From Caproicibacter sp047833665 (GTDB lineage: Bacteria; Bacillota; Clostridia; Oscillospirales; Acutalibacteraceae), in the NCBI GenBank assembly GCA_047833665.1, contig CP181261.1:1240001-1304000 (forward strand): a DNA stretch of 64,000 bases, written 5' to 3'. The position numbers and the translations under genes are program-made. Position 1 is the stretch's first letter. The number at the start of each line of letters is the position of its first letter. This document shows positions 24,929 to 32,947 of this stretch, in pieces. The notes beneath the pieces are model-generated. The model did no database searches, was not told where the DNA came from, and saw only the letters and a list, made by a program, of their open reading frames with translations.

Positions 24929-25777
24929 ATGTTTCCTATTTTAGAAAAAAGAAAGCTCAACGACTCCATGACGCTTATGGTAGTCGATGCACCTTTTATT
25001 GCCAAAAAGGCAAAGGCGGGTCAGTTCATTATTCTGCGTGTAAATGAGTTTGGGGAAAGAATTCCGTTAACCATTGCGGATTATGACAGGGAAAAGGGCA
25101 CTGTCACCATTATTTATCAAATCGTTGGAAAAACGACGATGATGCTCGATCAGCTTAATGTTGGCGATGCAATCCTCGATTTCATCGGTCCGCTCGGAAA
25201 AGCATCCGAACTGGAAGGCTACAAAAAAGCTGCTGTTGTCGGCGGTGGTGCAGGATGCGCAATAGCTTATCCACAGGCCAAAACACTGCACCAGTTAGGT
25301 ACAAAGGTGGATATGATTGCAGGCTTCCGCAATAAGGATATTATTATCCTTGAGGATGAGATGCGTGCGGCGAGCGACAATCTAATCATTATGACCGATG
25401 ACGGTTCCAATGGAAATAAAGGATTTGTTACAGATGCGCTGAAGAAAAACATTGAAGCCGGTGCCGGGTATGATCTTGTTGTTGCAATCGGACCTTTGGT
25501 TATGATGCGTGCTGTTTGCAATTTGACAAAAGAATATGGAATCAAAACGATTGTCAGCATGAACCCGATTATGATTGACGGAACCGGCATGTGCGGCGGA
25601 TGCCGCCTGACTGTTGGCGGAAAAACGAAATTTGCCTGTGTGGACGGCCCGGATTTTGACGGACATGAAGTGGACTTTGATGAAGCCATCAAGCGTGCCA
25701 AAACATATTCCGAGATGGAAAAGAAAGCAGCTCACGATTATAAATGTCATTTGATGGAGAGTGTAGACAATGCCTAA
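24929..25777 (+). CDS. nfnA: NADH-dependent ferredoxin:NADP+ oxidoreductase, alpha subunit
   Basis: 282 aa. FAD/NAD-binding ferredoxin reductase fold (IPLTIADYD for FAD; VVGGGAGCAIAYPQAKTL for NAD). The [2Fe-2S] cysteines are in GTGMCGGCRL and KFACVDGPDFDGH. With NfnB it forms an electron-bifurcating complex that balances NADH, NADPH and ferredoxin in anaerobes. It overlaps nfnB by 8 bases. The sulfide dehydrogenase beta-subunit annotation is an older name for the same family. Confidence 0.92.
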   Translation: MFPILEKRKLNDSMTLMVVDAPFIAKKAKAGQFIILRVNEFGERIPLTIADYDREKGTVTIIYQIVGKTTMMLDQLNVGDAILDFIGPLGKASELEGYKKAAVVGGGAGCAIAYPQAKTLHQLGTKVDMIAGFRNKDIIILEDEMRAASDNLIIMTDDGSNGNKGFVTDALKKNIEAGAGYDLVVAIGPLVMMRAVCNLTKEYGIKTIVSMNPIMIDGTGMCGGCRLTVGGKTKFACVDGPDFDGHEVDFDEAIKRAKTYSEMEKKAAHDYKCHLMESVDNA

Positions 25778-27167
25778 TATGAATCCGAAAAAAACACCAA
25801 TGCCAGAGCAAGAACCAAATGTTCGCAGTAAAAATTTTGACGAAGTGGCGCTTGGGTATACGGAAGCAATGGCAAAAGAAGAAGCGGAACGCTGCCTTCA
25901 TTGTAAACACCAGCCATGTGTTTCCGGCTGTCCGGTAGGCGTGCATATTCCGGATTTTATCCGCTGTATTGCGCAGGGAGATATGGAAGGCGCCTATCAA
26001 ACAATTAAATTGACAAATTCTCTGCCTGCCGTCTGCGGCCGTGTTTGCCCACAGGAAAATCAGTGTGAACATAACTGCGTACGCGGTATTAAAGGTGAGC
26101 CGGTTGGCATCGGACGCTTGGAGCGTTTTGCAGCGGATTGGCATATGCAACACGGAAAAGAAGAAGAATTCCATGTGGAGAAAAACGGTCACAAGGTTGC
26201 CATTATCGGCGCAGGCCCGGCCGGTTTGACCTGTGCGGGAGACCTTGCTGCTAAAGGATACTCCGTCACAGTGTTTGAGGCTCTGCATGCACCCGGCGGC
26301 GTTTTGATGTACGGGATTCCGCAGTTCCGTCTGCCAAAGGAGATTGTGCAGAAGGAAGTGGATGCCCTGAAACAGAAGGGTGTCGAAATTAAAACCGATA
26401 TGGTAATCGGAAAAGTCCTTTCTGTCGATGAGCTGTTCGACATGGGCTATGAGGCTATTTTTGTAGGAACCGGTGCCGGTTTGCCCAGATTTATGAATAT
26501 TCCGGGAGAAGGTTTGGTTGGCGTTTATTCTGCCAATGAATTTCTCACTCGTGTTAACCTCATGAAAGCATATAAGCCGGAATATGATACACCGATGATT
26601 GAACCAAAGCAAGTGGCGGTAATCGGCGGAGGAAACGTTGCTATGGACGCTGCCAGAACTGCTTTGCGTTTGGGTGCTGACAAAGTCCACATTGTCTATC
26701 GCCGTGCGGAAGAACAGATGCCGGCACGTCGGGAAGAAGTTCACCATGCAAAAGAAGAGGGTGTCGAGTTTAATCTGCTCTGCAACCCCGTAGCGATTCA
26801 CGGCGATGAAAACGGTAAGGTCAAATCCATCGAATGCGTTCGTATGGAACTTGGAGAGCCGGATGAATCCGGACGTCGTAAACCCATTCCGGTGGAAGGT
26901 TCAAACTTTGAGATTCCGGTTGACTGTGTTATCATGGCAATCGGCAATTCACCGAACCCACTCATCCGTACAACAACCGAGGGACTGGAAGCCAATAAAC
27001 GCGGCTGTATCGTTGTTAATGAAGAAACTATGCAGACTTCCCGCGAAGGTGTCTATGCTGCAGGAGATGCTGTCAGCGGTGCGGCAACCGTTATCCTTGC
27101 AATGGGCGGCGGCAAGGCTGCGGCTCGTTCCATTGATGAATACATTCAGTCCAAACATAAAAATTAA
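25770..27167 (+). CDS. nfnB: NfnB / NADPH-binding glutamate synthase-type subunit
   Basis: 465 aa. The N-terminal double [4Fe-4S] region has CLHCKHQPCVSGCPVGVHIP and CGRVCPQENQCEHNC. Two dinucleotide-binding motifs follow: GAGPAGLTCAG (FAD) and GGGNVAMDAARTALRLGA (NADPH); a C-terminal FAD motif GVYAAGDAVSGAATV closes it. Stand-alone relatives are small subunits of glutamate synthase, but overlap with nfnA and absence of gltA's large subunit favour the bifurcating complex. Confidence 0.92.
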   Translation: MPNMNPKKTPMPEQEPNVRSKNFDEVALGYTEAMAKEEAERCLHCKHQPCVSGCPVGVHIPDFIRCIAQGDMEGAYQTIKLTNSLPAVCGRVCPQENQCEHNCVRGIKGEPVGIGRLERFAADWHMQHGKEEEFHVEKNGHKVAIIGAGPAGLTCAGDLAAKGYSVTVFEALHAPGGVLMYGIPQFRLPKEIVQKEVDALKQKGVEIKTDMVIGKVLSVDELFDMGYEAIFVGTGAGLPRFMNIPGEGLVGVYSANEFLTRVNLMKAYKPEYDTPMIEPKQVAVIGGGNVAMDAARTALRLGADKVHIVYRRAEEQMPARREEVHHAKEEGVEFNLLCNPVAIHGDENGKVKSIECVRMELGEPDESGRRKPIPVEGSNFEIPVDCVIMAIGNSPNPLIRTTTEGLEANKRGCIVVNEETMQTSREGVYAAGDAVSGAATVILAMGGGKAAARSIDEYIQSKHKN

Positions 27168-27180
27168 AATCATCTAAAAT

Positions 27181-27217
27181 AAACAGCCCCTGCCGAATAA
27201 AAGGCGGGGGCTGTTTT
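27181..27217. terminator. Bidirectional terminator between nfnB and the LUD gene
   Basis: AAACAGCCCCTGCC (27181-27194) pairs with GGCGGGGGCTGTTT (27203-27216) with a single wobble. It ends in T on one strand and begins with AAA (so T on the other), matching the convergent gene order. Confidence 0.88.
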
Positions 27218-27231
27218 CGATAACGAGAAAA

Positions 27232-27876
27232 TTAATAACCAAGTGTTTCAGGCAGAAGGAAGACTTTTACCCTGCCGGGTTCGCGCTGAAAGCTGCTGAT
27301 GAGCGTATTGCAGCACATGCGGTCCGGACTTTTGCAGTCGGTGCATTGGCCTGTGATGGAACAGCCGGTGGTGTGGACATTCAGGCGGTAGCAGTTGGCA
27401 GCAACGGACCAGTTTTTGACTCGGCTTTCCGCTTCAGCAAGGTTCTGCACCAATTTGTTGACGCCGGCGATTACTACCACATTTCTGGGGCCGTAAGCGA
27501 TTGCCGCTATGCGGTTGGAATTGCCGTCGATATTATAGAGTTGTCCATCCATTGTAATTGCATTGGAACTGGTAAAATACCAGTCACAATCCAGAGAGCG
27601 AAGAAAAATTTCACGTCTTTCTTCTGCTGTCATACCTTCGCGATAACGGTCCAAATATTGAAATTTTCCGCTCCGCAGAAAGTCCATCACTCCGGTTTCG
27701 CTTAAGGTAACAGACCCTCCGTTTGCAACGACGGCGTTTTCGGGAATCATCTCATCCAGAATTTTCAAAAGTTCTTCCCGATTCGGTACAAAACGCGCAT
27801 CAAAACGATTGGCTTTTAAGGCTTTTACCGCAGATTCAATTTTTTTCTGTGCCATTTGTGTTAAAGCAAGATTCAT
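27232..27876 (-). CDS. LUD-domain (lactate utilisation-type) protein
   Basis: 214 aa. The single LUD domain carries the sugar-phosphate-isomerase-like pattern VVANGGSVTLSETGVMDFL, the block DWYFTSSNAITMDGQLYNIDGNSNRIAAIAYGP, and a cysteine cluster CSITGQCTDCKSPDRMCC that could bind metal. Family members occur next to lactate oxidation iron-sulfur proteins; no LutA/LutB partner is seen here, so the role stays open. Monocistronic, convergent with nfnAB. Confidence 0.85.
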   Translation of the reverse strand: MNLALTQMAQKKIESAVKALKANRFDARFVPNREELLKILDEMIPENAVVANGGSVTLSETGVMDFLRSGKFQYLDRYREGMTAEERREIFLRSLDCDWYFTSSNAITMDGQLYNIDGNSNRIAAIAYGPRNVVVIAGVNKLVQNLAEAESRVKNWSVAANCYRLNVHTTGCSITGQCTDCKSPDRMCCNTLISSFQREPGRVKVFLLPETLGY

Positions 27877-28044
27877 ACTTTATCCCTCTTTTCTAAATCT
27901 AAGTGTATCTTAGCAAAAGTATCTGTCTTTTACAAGAATGTTTAACAGGAAATTTAGCCGTATTGGGGTTATATTTTGATTTGGTTCTGTTTCTGCGCAT
28001 TTTTTCATATGATTATTTGAACGTAACTTTCAGGAGGACTTCAT

Positions 28045-28638
28045 ATGAAGCAAAATGCGAGAATGGACACGCAGCGGAAAAAACAGCATCCGGTGGTTAC
28101 CGGTTCAAAGGCTCGAAACACGTGGGAAGATCCGGACGATGTGGAAGAGGAACTGTATGAAATGGAGGAAACAGAGCCGGAAGATGAACAATTAAGCCGA
28201 AAAGGAAGCACTCGGCTTCTTACAACGATTCAAATCATTGCCTGCACAGCAATATTAATAGGGGCGGTTGCCCTGCGCCTCAATGGAGGTGACATGTATC
28301 AGAAAGTAAGACAGTGGTATTTTGAGTCGCTCAATGATTCGATTGTGCCCCAGCCGCAGATGGACAATATAAAACATGTGGTGATTGATTTGTGGTCCAC
28401 ACTTTCCGCTTCTAGGGGGGAAAGCAGCAGTCAGACTCCACAAGTCTCGTCATCCGCTTCCGAAAATGGAACAGATTTTGTCACCTCACAGCCACAAGAA
28501 AATGCTTCTGATTCGATATTGCCGAACGAACAATCCAATGTGTCATCCGGTGCAGATGCTTCCAGCCAGACACAGCAAAGCAGTTCAAATGCTTCTTCTG
28601 CGGTGGGGAATGAAGCGTCCTCACCGGTTTCGTCATGA
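28045..28638 (+). CDS. Single-pass membrane protein paired with SpoIVFB-type protease (SpoIVFA-like position)
   Basis: 197 aa. Highly charged acidic N-terminal cytoplasmic part (residues 1-55, EDPDDVEEELYEMEETEPEDE region), one membrane segment (about 61-80, IQIIACTAILIGAVALRL), then an extracytoplasmic tail that becomes a Ser/Gln/Asn-rich low-complexity stretch (about 125-197). Its stop codon overlaps the protease start by four bases (ATGA). Bacillus SpoIVFA, the regulator of SpoIVFB, has this topology but with a LytM/M23 domain, which is absent here. Function as a protease anchor/regulator is inference. AGGAGG precedes ATG 28045. Confidence 0.6.
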   Translation: MKQNARMDTQRKKQHPVVTGSKARNTWEDPDDVEEELYEMEETEPEDEQLSRKGSTRLLTTIQIIACTAILIGAVALRLNGGDMYQKVRQWYFESLNDSIVPQPQMDNIKHVVIDLWSTLSASRGESSSQTPQVSSSASENGTDFVTSQPQENASDSILPNEQSNVSSGADASSQTQQSSSNASSAVGNEASSPVSS

Positions 28639-29234
28639 GCTTTACAATCGGCAGATGTCAGGTTTCTTTCAGCTACTTTTTCTTTTTGCTGATTGCCATT
28701 TTGCTCCTGTTTGACACAAGCGGAGTTGCTGCGGCGGGTTTGGCGGCGACGGCTCTTCACGAATGCAGCCACCTTTGTTTTATGTATGCCTTTGACAGTG
28801 TGCCGGAAAAAATCCGCTTTAATGCCTTCGGTATTGATATTGTTCGGACTTCCCGACCGGACCACGGATATTTAAGAGATGCAGTGGTGTCACTGGCCGG
28901 GCCCGCAGCCAATCTGCTGGCCGCAGGACTTTTTTTCGTTGTCTGCGGTTCAGCGGCAAAAAAATTGGTTTTGGCCAATACCGCTTTATTTTTATTTAAC
29001 CTTTTGCCTATAGAACCACTTGACGGAGGACAGGCCATTTACGCTCTTTTGTGTATGTGCTTGGAACCGGATGCAGCGGCAAGAACGGTTGAAATTCTTT
29101 CGTTTTTGGTGCTGCTTCCTCTTTCTGCCGTTGGATTTTTAGTGTTGTTTCGTTCCCCGGGAAATTTTACTTTGTTGTTAGTTTGCTGTTATTTAATGTT
29201 TATGTTGGTTTTTAAAAAAGGAAAATATTTTTAA
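28635..29234 (+). CDS. spoIVFB: M50-family intramembrane metalloprotease (SpoIVFB-like)
   Basis: 199 aa, mostly hydrophobic with about five or six membrane segments. The zinc motif HECSH (HExxH) lies at about residues 36-40, and the second motif in FNLLPIEPLDGGQAIY (Asp ligand). SpoIVFB cleaves pro-sigma-K in the mother cell. The small size, the upstream single-pass partner and a spore-forming host support this name, but other site-2 proteases are possible and no CBS domain is present. It is followed by the rplS leader and promoter. Confidence 0.75.
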   Translation: MSFTIGRCQVSFSYFFFLLIAILLLFDTSGVAAAGLAATALHECSHLCFMYAFDSVPEKIRFNAFGIDIVRTSRPDHGYLRDAVVSLAGPAANLLAAGLFFVVCGSAAKKLVLANTALFLFNLLPIEPLDGGQAIYALLCMCLEPDAAARTVEILSFLVLLPLSAVGFLVLFRSPGNFTLLLVCCYLMFMLVFKKGKYF

Positions 29235-29263
29235 CTTTAACTGAAAATAGGTAATAAAAACAG

Positions 29264-29292
29264 TTGCGCAGTTATCCAGAATGTGATATGAT
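29264..29292 (+). promoter_or_regulatory. Probable promoter of rplS
   Basis: TTGCGC (29264-29269) and TATGAT (29287-29292) with a 17-base spacer, about 120 bases before the rplS start; it leaves a long 5' leader. Confidence 0.55.
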
Positions 29293-29302
29293 AAAAAGGC
29301 AT

Positions 29303-29400
29303 TTGAGATCCGTCGGGAAAACCCGATGGGATTCAACGCCTAAAACCCAGGGCATTGAAACGGACAGTCCTCTGCCGCCGGCATGAATGTCTGAAATTTA
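29303..29400 (+). promoter_or_regulatory. Structured 5' leader of rplS (candidate L19 autoregulatory leader)
   Basis: The leader contains a hairpin around GTCGGG-AAAA-CCCGAT (about 29313-29328) and further pairing potential (AGGGCA with TGCC) before the AGGAGG of rplS. Firmicute rplS mRNAs often carry an autoregulatory L19 leader; assignment to that family is by position and structure only, not by alignment. Confidence 0.4.
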
Positions 29401-29412
29401 GGAGGATTATGA

Positions 29413-29757
29413 ATGGACGCATTAAAATTAATTGCACAAGATTCAATGAAGTCAGAGTTGCCTGCATTTGAAGTCGGCGACACTGTGCGGGTAGATGTTA
29501 ATATCCGCGAAGGCGATCGTGAAAGAATTCAGGCTTTTGAGGGCACTGTGATTGCTCGCAAAGGTTCCGGAGTAGGAGAGACTTTTACTGTACGCCGCGT
29601 TTCTTACGGTGTAGGCGTAGAAAGAGTATTTCCGCTGCACTCTCCAAATGTGAAAGGGATCAAAGTGATTCGCAGCGGCCGTGTCCGCAGAGCAAAGCTG
29701 TATTATTTGCGTGATCGCGTAGGTAAAGCAGCGAAGGTTAAGAGCAAGATTCGGTAA
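29413..29757 (+). CDS. rplS: Ribosomal protein L19
   Basis: 114 aa with the L19 core: FEVGDTVRVDVNIREGDRERIQ, FEGTVIARKGSG, ETFTVRRVSYGVGVERVFPLHSP and the basic end RVRRAKLYYLRDRVGKAAK. Located at the 30S-50S interface. In Firmicutes it precedes rbgA and rnhB; here two signal peptidase genes are inserted between. Confidence 0.98.
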   Translation: MDALKLIAQDSMKSELPAFEVGDTVRVDVNIREGDRERIQAFEGTVIARKGSGVGETFTVRRVSYGVGVERVFPLHSPNVKGIKVIRSGRVRRAKLYYLRDRVGKAAKVKSKIR

Positions 29758-29782
29758 GGGAATTCATAACGATGTTTGTGAA

Positions 29783-29815
29783 GGGACATTTCGGTGTCCC
29801 TTTTTTGTTCTTTTT
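29783..29815 (+). terminator. Intrinsic terminator of rplS
   Basis: GGGACA (29783-29788) with TGTCCC (29795-29800), loop TTTCGG, followed by TTTTTTGTTCTTTTT. It lies only 16 bases before the first signal peptidase start. Confidence 0.85.
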
Positions 29816-29831
29816 GATCGGAGGATATGGT

Positions 29832-30413
29832 ATGAAAGATATGTCGGATCCCGATCTTGCACAGAAAACGAATACCGTGCGGAGAAATCTGGCTGAAAAT
29901 TGCTATGAGTGGGTGGAAGCCCTGATTCTTTCGATGTCTGTCATTATGGTGCTGTGTGTTTTTTTGTTCCGTGTTAATATTGTTGTGGACGGGGACTCCA
30001 TGCAACCGAATTTTAACAACGGCAACCGAGTGCTTGTCTCTTGCTTGGACAGAAATTTTTCCATGGGGGATGTCGTTGTTATTGATGCAAATGGAACCGG
30101 ACTAAAGGAACGGATTATCAAACGGGTTATTGCAACAGGAGGACAGACGGTAGACATTAACTTTACAACGGGTGTTGTTTCGGTGGACGGCAAAGAGCTC
30201 GACGAATCGGCATATATCCAAAATGGTATTACGAAAGATCAGTACGATGTCACTTTTCCGCAGAAAGTTCCGGAGGGTCACATTTTTGTTTTGGGAGACA
30301 ACCGAACAATATCGGAGGATAGCCGATTCCAAGAGGTAGGCATGGTAGACTGCCGGTATGTAATTGGCAAAGTTGTTTTCCTTTTAAATCCATTTCATTC
30401 GGTTGCAAGATAG
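29832..30413 (+). CDS. lepB: Type I signal peptidase (first of two)
   Basis: About 193 aa from ATG 29832 (GGAGG 8 bases upstream; the longer frame from 29772 runs through the rplS terminator). One N-terminal membrane anchor (about residues 28-48). The catalytic Ser is in DGDSMQPNF, catalytic Lys in RIIKRVIATGGQTV, and box E in LGDNRTISEDSR. It cleaves signal peptides outside the membrane. A paralogue follows 35 bases later. Confidence 0.93.
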   Translation: MKDMSDPDLAQKTNTVRRNLAENCYEWVEALILSMSVIMVLCVFLFRVNIVVDGDSMQPNFNNGNRVLVSCLDRNFSMGDVVVIDANGTGLKERIIKRVIATGGQTVDINFTTGVVSVDGKELDESAYIQNGITKDQYDVTFPQKVPEGHIFVLGDNRTISEDSRFQEVGMVDCRYVIGKVVFLLNPFHSVAR

Positions 30414-30448
30414 CGTGAGATTTAATTTGGCAAGGAGTTGACTTCCCT

Positions 30449-31033
30449 TTGGAGAAAACGGAACCGGAAGCTGAAAAGGAAAAAAGACCGTTTCAAAAAA
30501 GCGGTTTTGTCATATGCTGCTATGAATGGATGGAGGCACTGATTTGTGCCCTGATTATCGTGACGTTTTTGTTTTCCTTTGCTATGAGAGTGGTCAAGGT
30601 TAGTGGTCCTTCCATGCTTCCCAATCTGCATTCCGGGGACAGAGTTCTCCTATTTAGTGAGTTTTATAAGCCTCATCAGGGTGATATTGTTGTCATTACT
30701 CATACGCAGGGGCTTTCTGAACCGATTATCAAGCGTGTGATTGCGCTGGAAAATCAAACGGTAGACATCGATTTTTCAACGGGTACGGTTATTGTTGACG
30801 GAAAGCGTTTGGACGAATCCCGCTATATAAAAAACGGGATTACAAAACAGCCATCCGATTACCGGTTTCCGCTTACCGTACCAAAGGGCTGCGTCTTTGT
30901 TTTGGGGGACAACCGTATGGTCTCCAATGACAGCCGAAGCCGTGACGTGGGAATGGTGGATCAGCGCTTTATTCTCGGCAAAGCTGAATGGATTGTGTAT
31001 CCGTTTGACCGTTTTGGGAAAGTGAATTCGTAA
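30449..31033 (+). CDS. lepB: Type I signal peptidase (second of two)
   Basis: 194 aa. Same architecture as its neighbour: one membrane segment (about 33-50), catalytic Ser in SGPSMLPNL, catalytic Lys in PIIKRVIALENQTV, and LGDNRMVSNDSRSRDVG. TTG start at 30449 with AAGGAG upstream. It clearly comes from a tandem duplication (both have CYEW...EALI before the anchor), but the regions near the active site have diverged, so substrate preference may differ. Confidence 0.92.
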   Translation: MEKTEPEAEKEKRPFQKSGFVICCYEWMEALICALIIVTFLFSFAMRVVKVSGPSMLPNLHSGDRVLLFSEFYKPHQGDIVVITHTQGLSEPIIKRVIALENQTVDIDFSTGTVIVDGKRLDESRYIKNGITKQPSDYRFPLTVPKGCVFVLGDNRMVSNDSRSRDVGMVDQRFILGKAEWIVYPFDRFGKVNS

Positions 31034-31048
31034 AAGGAGGAAATTTCC

Positions 31049-31924
31049 ATGCAGGAAGGTCGGCCAATTCAATGGTATCCCGGCCATATGGCAAAAACCC
31101 GCAGGCAGATGGAAAAAAATATTAAGCTGGTGGATGCGGTGGCCGAGGTTATCGATGCTCGAATTCCATACAGCAGCCGAAATCCGGATTTAGACCAATT
31201 GGCAGGAGAAAAACCACGTGTTATACTTTTCAATAAAGCCGATTTGGCCGACCCATCCCTAACCAAAGAATGGCTTTCCTTTTTTCAGAAACGCGGCCAA
31301 GGTGCTATTGCGGTGAATTGTCGCACGGGAAGCGGGCTGAATGAGTTTTTGCCGCTTGTGAAAACCGTTCTTGCGGAAAAGCTTGCAGCATGGAAGGAAA
31401 AGGGCATGACGGGGCGTAAAATCAGGGTTCTCGTGGCAGGTATCCCAAATGCCGGAAAAAGTTCTCTGATTAATCGCTTGTCTAAAAATAACCGTGCATC
31501 TGTTGCGGACAAGCCCGGTGTTACGCGCAGCAGCCAGTGGTTTCCGGTAAGCAAAGAAATGGAAATCCTAGATACTCCCGGTATTCTGTGGCCAAAGTTT
31601 GAAGATCCTATGGTTGGAGAACATCTGGCGTTTACCGGGGCAATTAAGGATGATATAATAGATATGGAAACCCTTGCCTGCCATTTGCTTGAGATTCTGC
31701 GGGACAGTTATGCAAAACTTTTGGTTGGCCGATACCGTTTGGAGGGCGATATATCCGGTTTTGACGGGTATGCGCTGCTCGAGCAAATCGGCAGAAAGCG
31801 GGGTATGCTGATTCGCGGCGGAGAAATTGATACAGAGCGCGCAGCAGCTGTTTTTCTTGATGAATTCCGGGCAGGTAAAATTGGCAGAATTACATTAGAA
31901 AAAGCCGGAGTGGCAGATGACTGA
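31049..31924 (+). CDS. rbgA: Ribosome biogenesis GTPase RbgA (YlqF)
   Basis: 291 aa. Circularly permuted GTPase: G4 NKADL comes before the P-loop GIPNAGKSSLINRL and the G3 DTPGI. It begins IQWYPGHMAKTRRQM, the family hallmark, with the conserved C-terminal domain for 50S binding. Needed for late 50S assembly. AAAGGAGG lies upstream; the end overlaps rnhB by 8 bases. Confidence 0.96.
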   Translation: MQEGRPIQWYPGHMAKTRRQMEKNIKLVDAVAEVIDARIPYSSRNPDLDQLAGEKPRVILFNKADLADPSLTKEWLSFFQKRGQGAIAVNCRTGSGLNEFLPLVKTVLAEKLAAWKEKGMTGRKIRVLVAGIPNAGKSSLINRLSKNNRASVADKPGVTRSSQWFPVSKEMEILDTPGILWPKFEDPMVGEHLAFTGAIKDDIIDMETLACHLLEILRDSYAKLLVGRYRLEGDISGFDGYALLEQIGRKRGMLIRGGEIDTERAAAVFLDEFRAGKIGRITLEKAGVADD

Positions 31925-32534
31925 TTGGTTTTTCTACGAAAACGCAGCCCGAAACGATGGCTGTAAGATGGTTTGCGGGATTGACGAAGCCGGACGAGGC
32001 CCTTTGGCCGGGCCGGTGTTTGCAGCCGCTGTTATTTTGCCGGAACATGCGCAAATTGAAGGACTGAATGATTCCAAAAAACTGACCCCCAAAAAAAGGG
32101 AAGCGCTTTATGACGTGATTGTGAAAACGGCGGTTGCTTGGGGCATCGGTTTTGCAACAGAAGCTGAGATCGACAAAATCAACATTCTTCAGGCAACTTT
32201 CCTCGCTATGCGAAGGGCAGTTGGCAAACTTAGCCCCAAACCTGACTGTGCACTGGTGGATGGCAACAGAATGCCGCAGCTTGGCATGGAAACCAGAACG
32301 ATTGTCAAAGGTGATTCTCTTTCCGCCAGCATTGCCGCGGCTTCCATTCTTGCAAAAGTCAGCAGGGATCGGCTTATGTGCCAAATTGATGAAATTTATC
32401 CGGAGTATGGGTTTGCTAAGCATAAAGGGTATGGAACCAAACAGCATGTGGAGATGCTGCGAAAAATCGGCCCATGTCCGGTACACCGCAGAACTTTTCT
32501 GAAAAAGATACTTCCCGGGTATGACGATGAATAA
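31917..32534 (+). CDS. rnhB: Ribonuclease HII
   Basis: 205 aa. Catalytic acidic residues appear in GIDEAGRGPLAGPV (Asp, Glu), LVDGNRMP (Asp) and AKVSRDRLM (Asp). It nicks RNA in RNA-DNA hybrids, including single ribonucleotides. Overlaps rbgA and yraN at its two ends, giving a tightly coupled trio. Confidence 0.96.
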   Translation: MTDWFFYENAARNDGCKMVCGIDEAGRGPLAGPVFAAAVILPEHAQIEGLNDSKKLTPKKREALYDVIVKTAVAWGIGFATEAEIDKINILQATFLAMRRAVGKLSPKPDCALVDGNRMPQLGMETRTIVKGDSLSASIAAASILAKVSRDRLMCQIDEIYPEYGFAKHKGYGTKQHVEMLRKIGPCPVHRRTFLKKILPGYDDE

Positions 32535-32898
32535 TAAATCCGGCCCATTTGGAGAACAGTGCGCGGCTGAATATCTAAAAAGAAAGGGTTTTCGGATTTT
32601 GGCGCGCAACTATCGCAGCCGATTCGGGGAAATCGATATAATCGCAGAAAACAACCAATATATTATATTTGCCGAAGTGAAAACAAGAGAAAGATTTTTT
32701 ATGGTTGGTCCGGAAGAGGCTGTTACACCCGCAAAGCGAATAAAAATTGCAAAGACTGCGCTGATGTATCTGCGGAAAAATCCAACTCAACTGCAGCCGC
32801 GGTTTGACGTTATCGGGGTTATCACTTCGAAAAGCGGAAATCAAGTGCGGTCGCTGCGCCACATTGAAAATGCATTTAGCGTTGCATCTTTTTATTGA
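32521..32898 (+). CDS. YraN-family (UPF0102) nuclease-like protein
   Basis: 125 aa. The restriction-endonuclease-like core is seen: FGEQCAAEYLKRKGFRILARNYR, GEIDIIAENNQYIIFAEVKTR (D-ExK-type pattern). The biochemical role of the family is not settled. It overlaps rnhB by 14 bases, the usual neighbour in Firmicutes. Confidence 0.88.
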   Translation: MTMNNKSGPFGEQCAAEYLKRKGFRILARNYRSRFGEIDIIAENNQYIIFAEVKTRERFFMVGPEEAVTPAKRIKIAKTALMYLRKNPTQLQPRFDVIGVITSKSGNQVRSLRHIENAFSVASFY

Positions 32899-32947
32899 AT
32901 TGACTTTAAAAACACCGGACTGCATATTCCGGTAAGGGGGATCAAAT

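Noticed and set aside
24929..27167. Glutamate synthase operon
   Set aside because: The large glutamate synthase subunit is absent and the partner gene is an NfnA-type flavoprotein with a [2Fe-2S] motif, so NfnAB fits better.
32899..32947. Possible attenuator before thrC
   Set aside because: The gap is only 49 bases, with no Thr-rich leader peptide or terminator-like stem.
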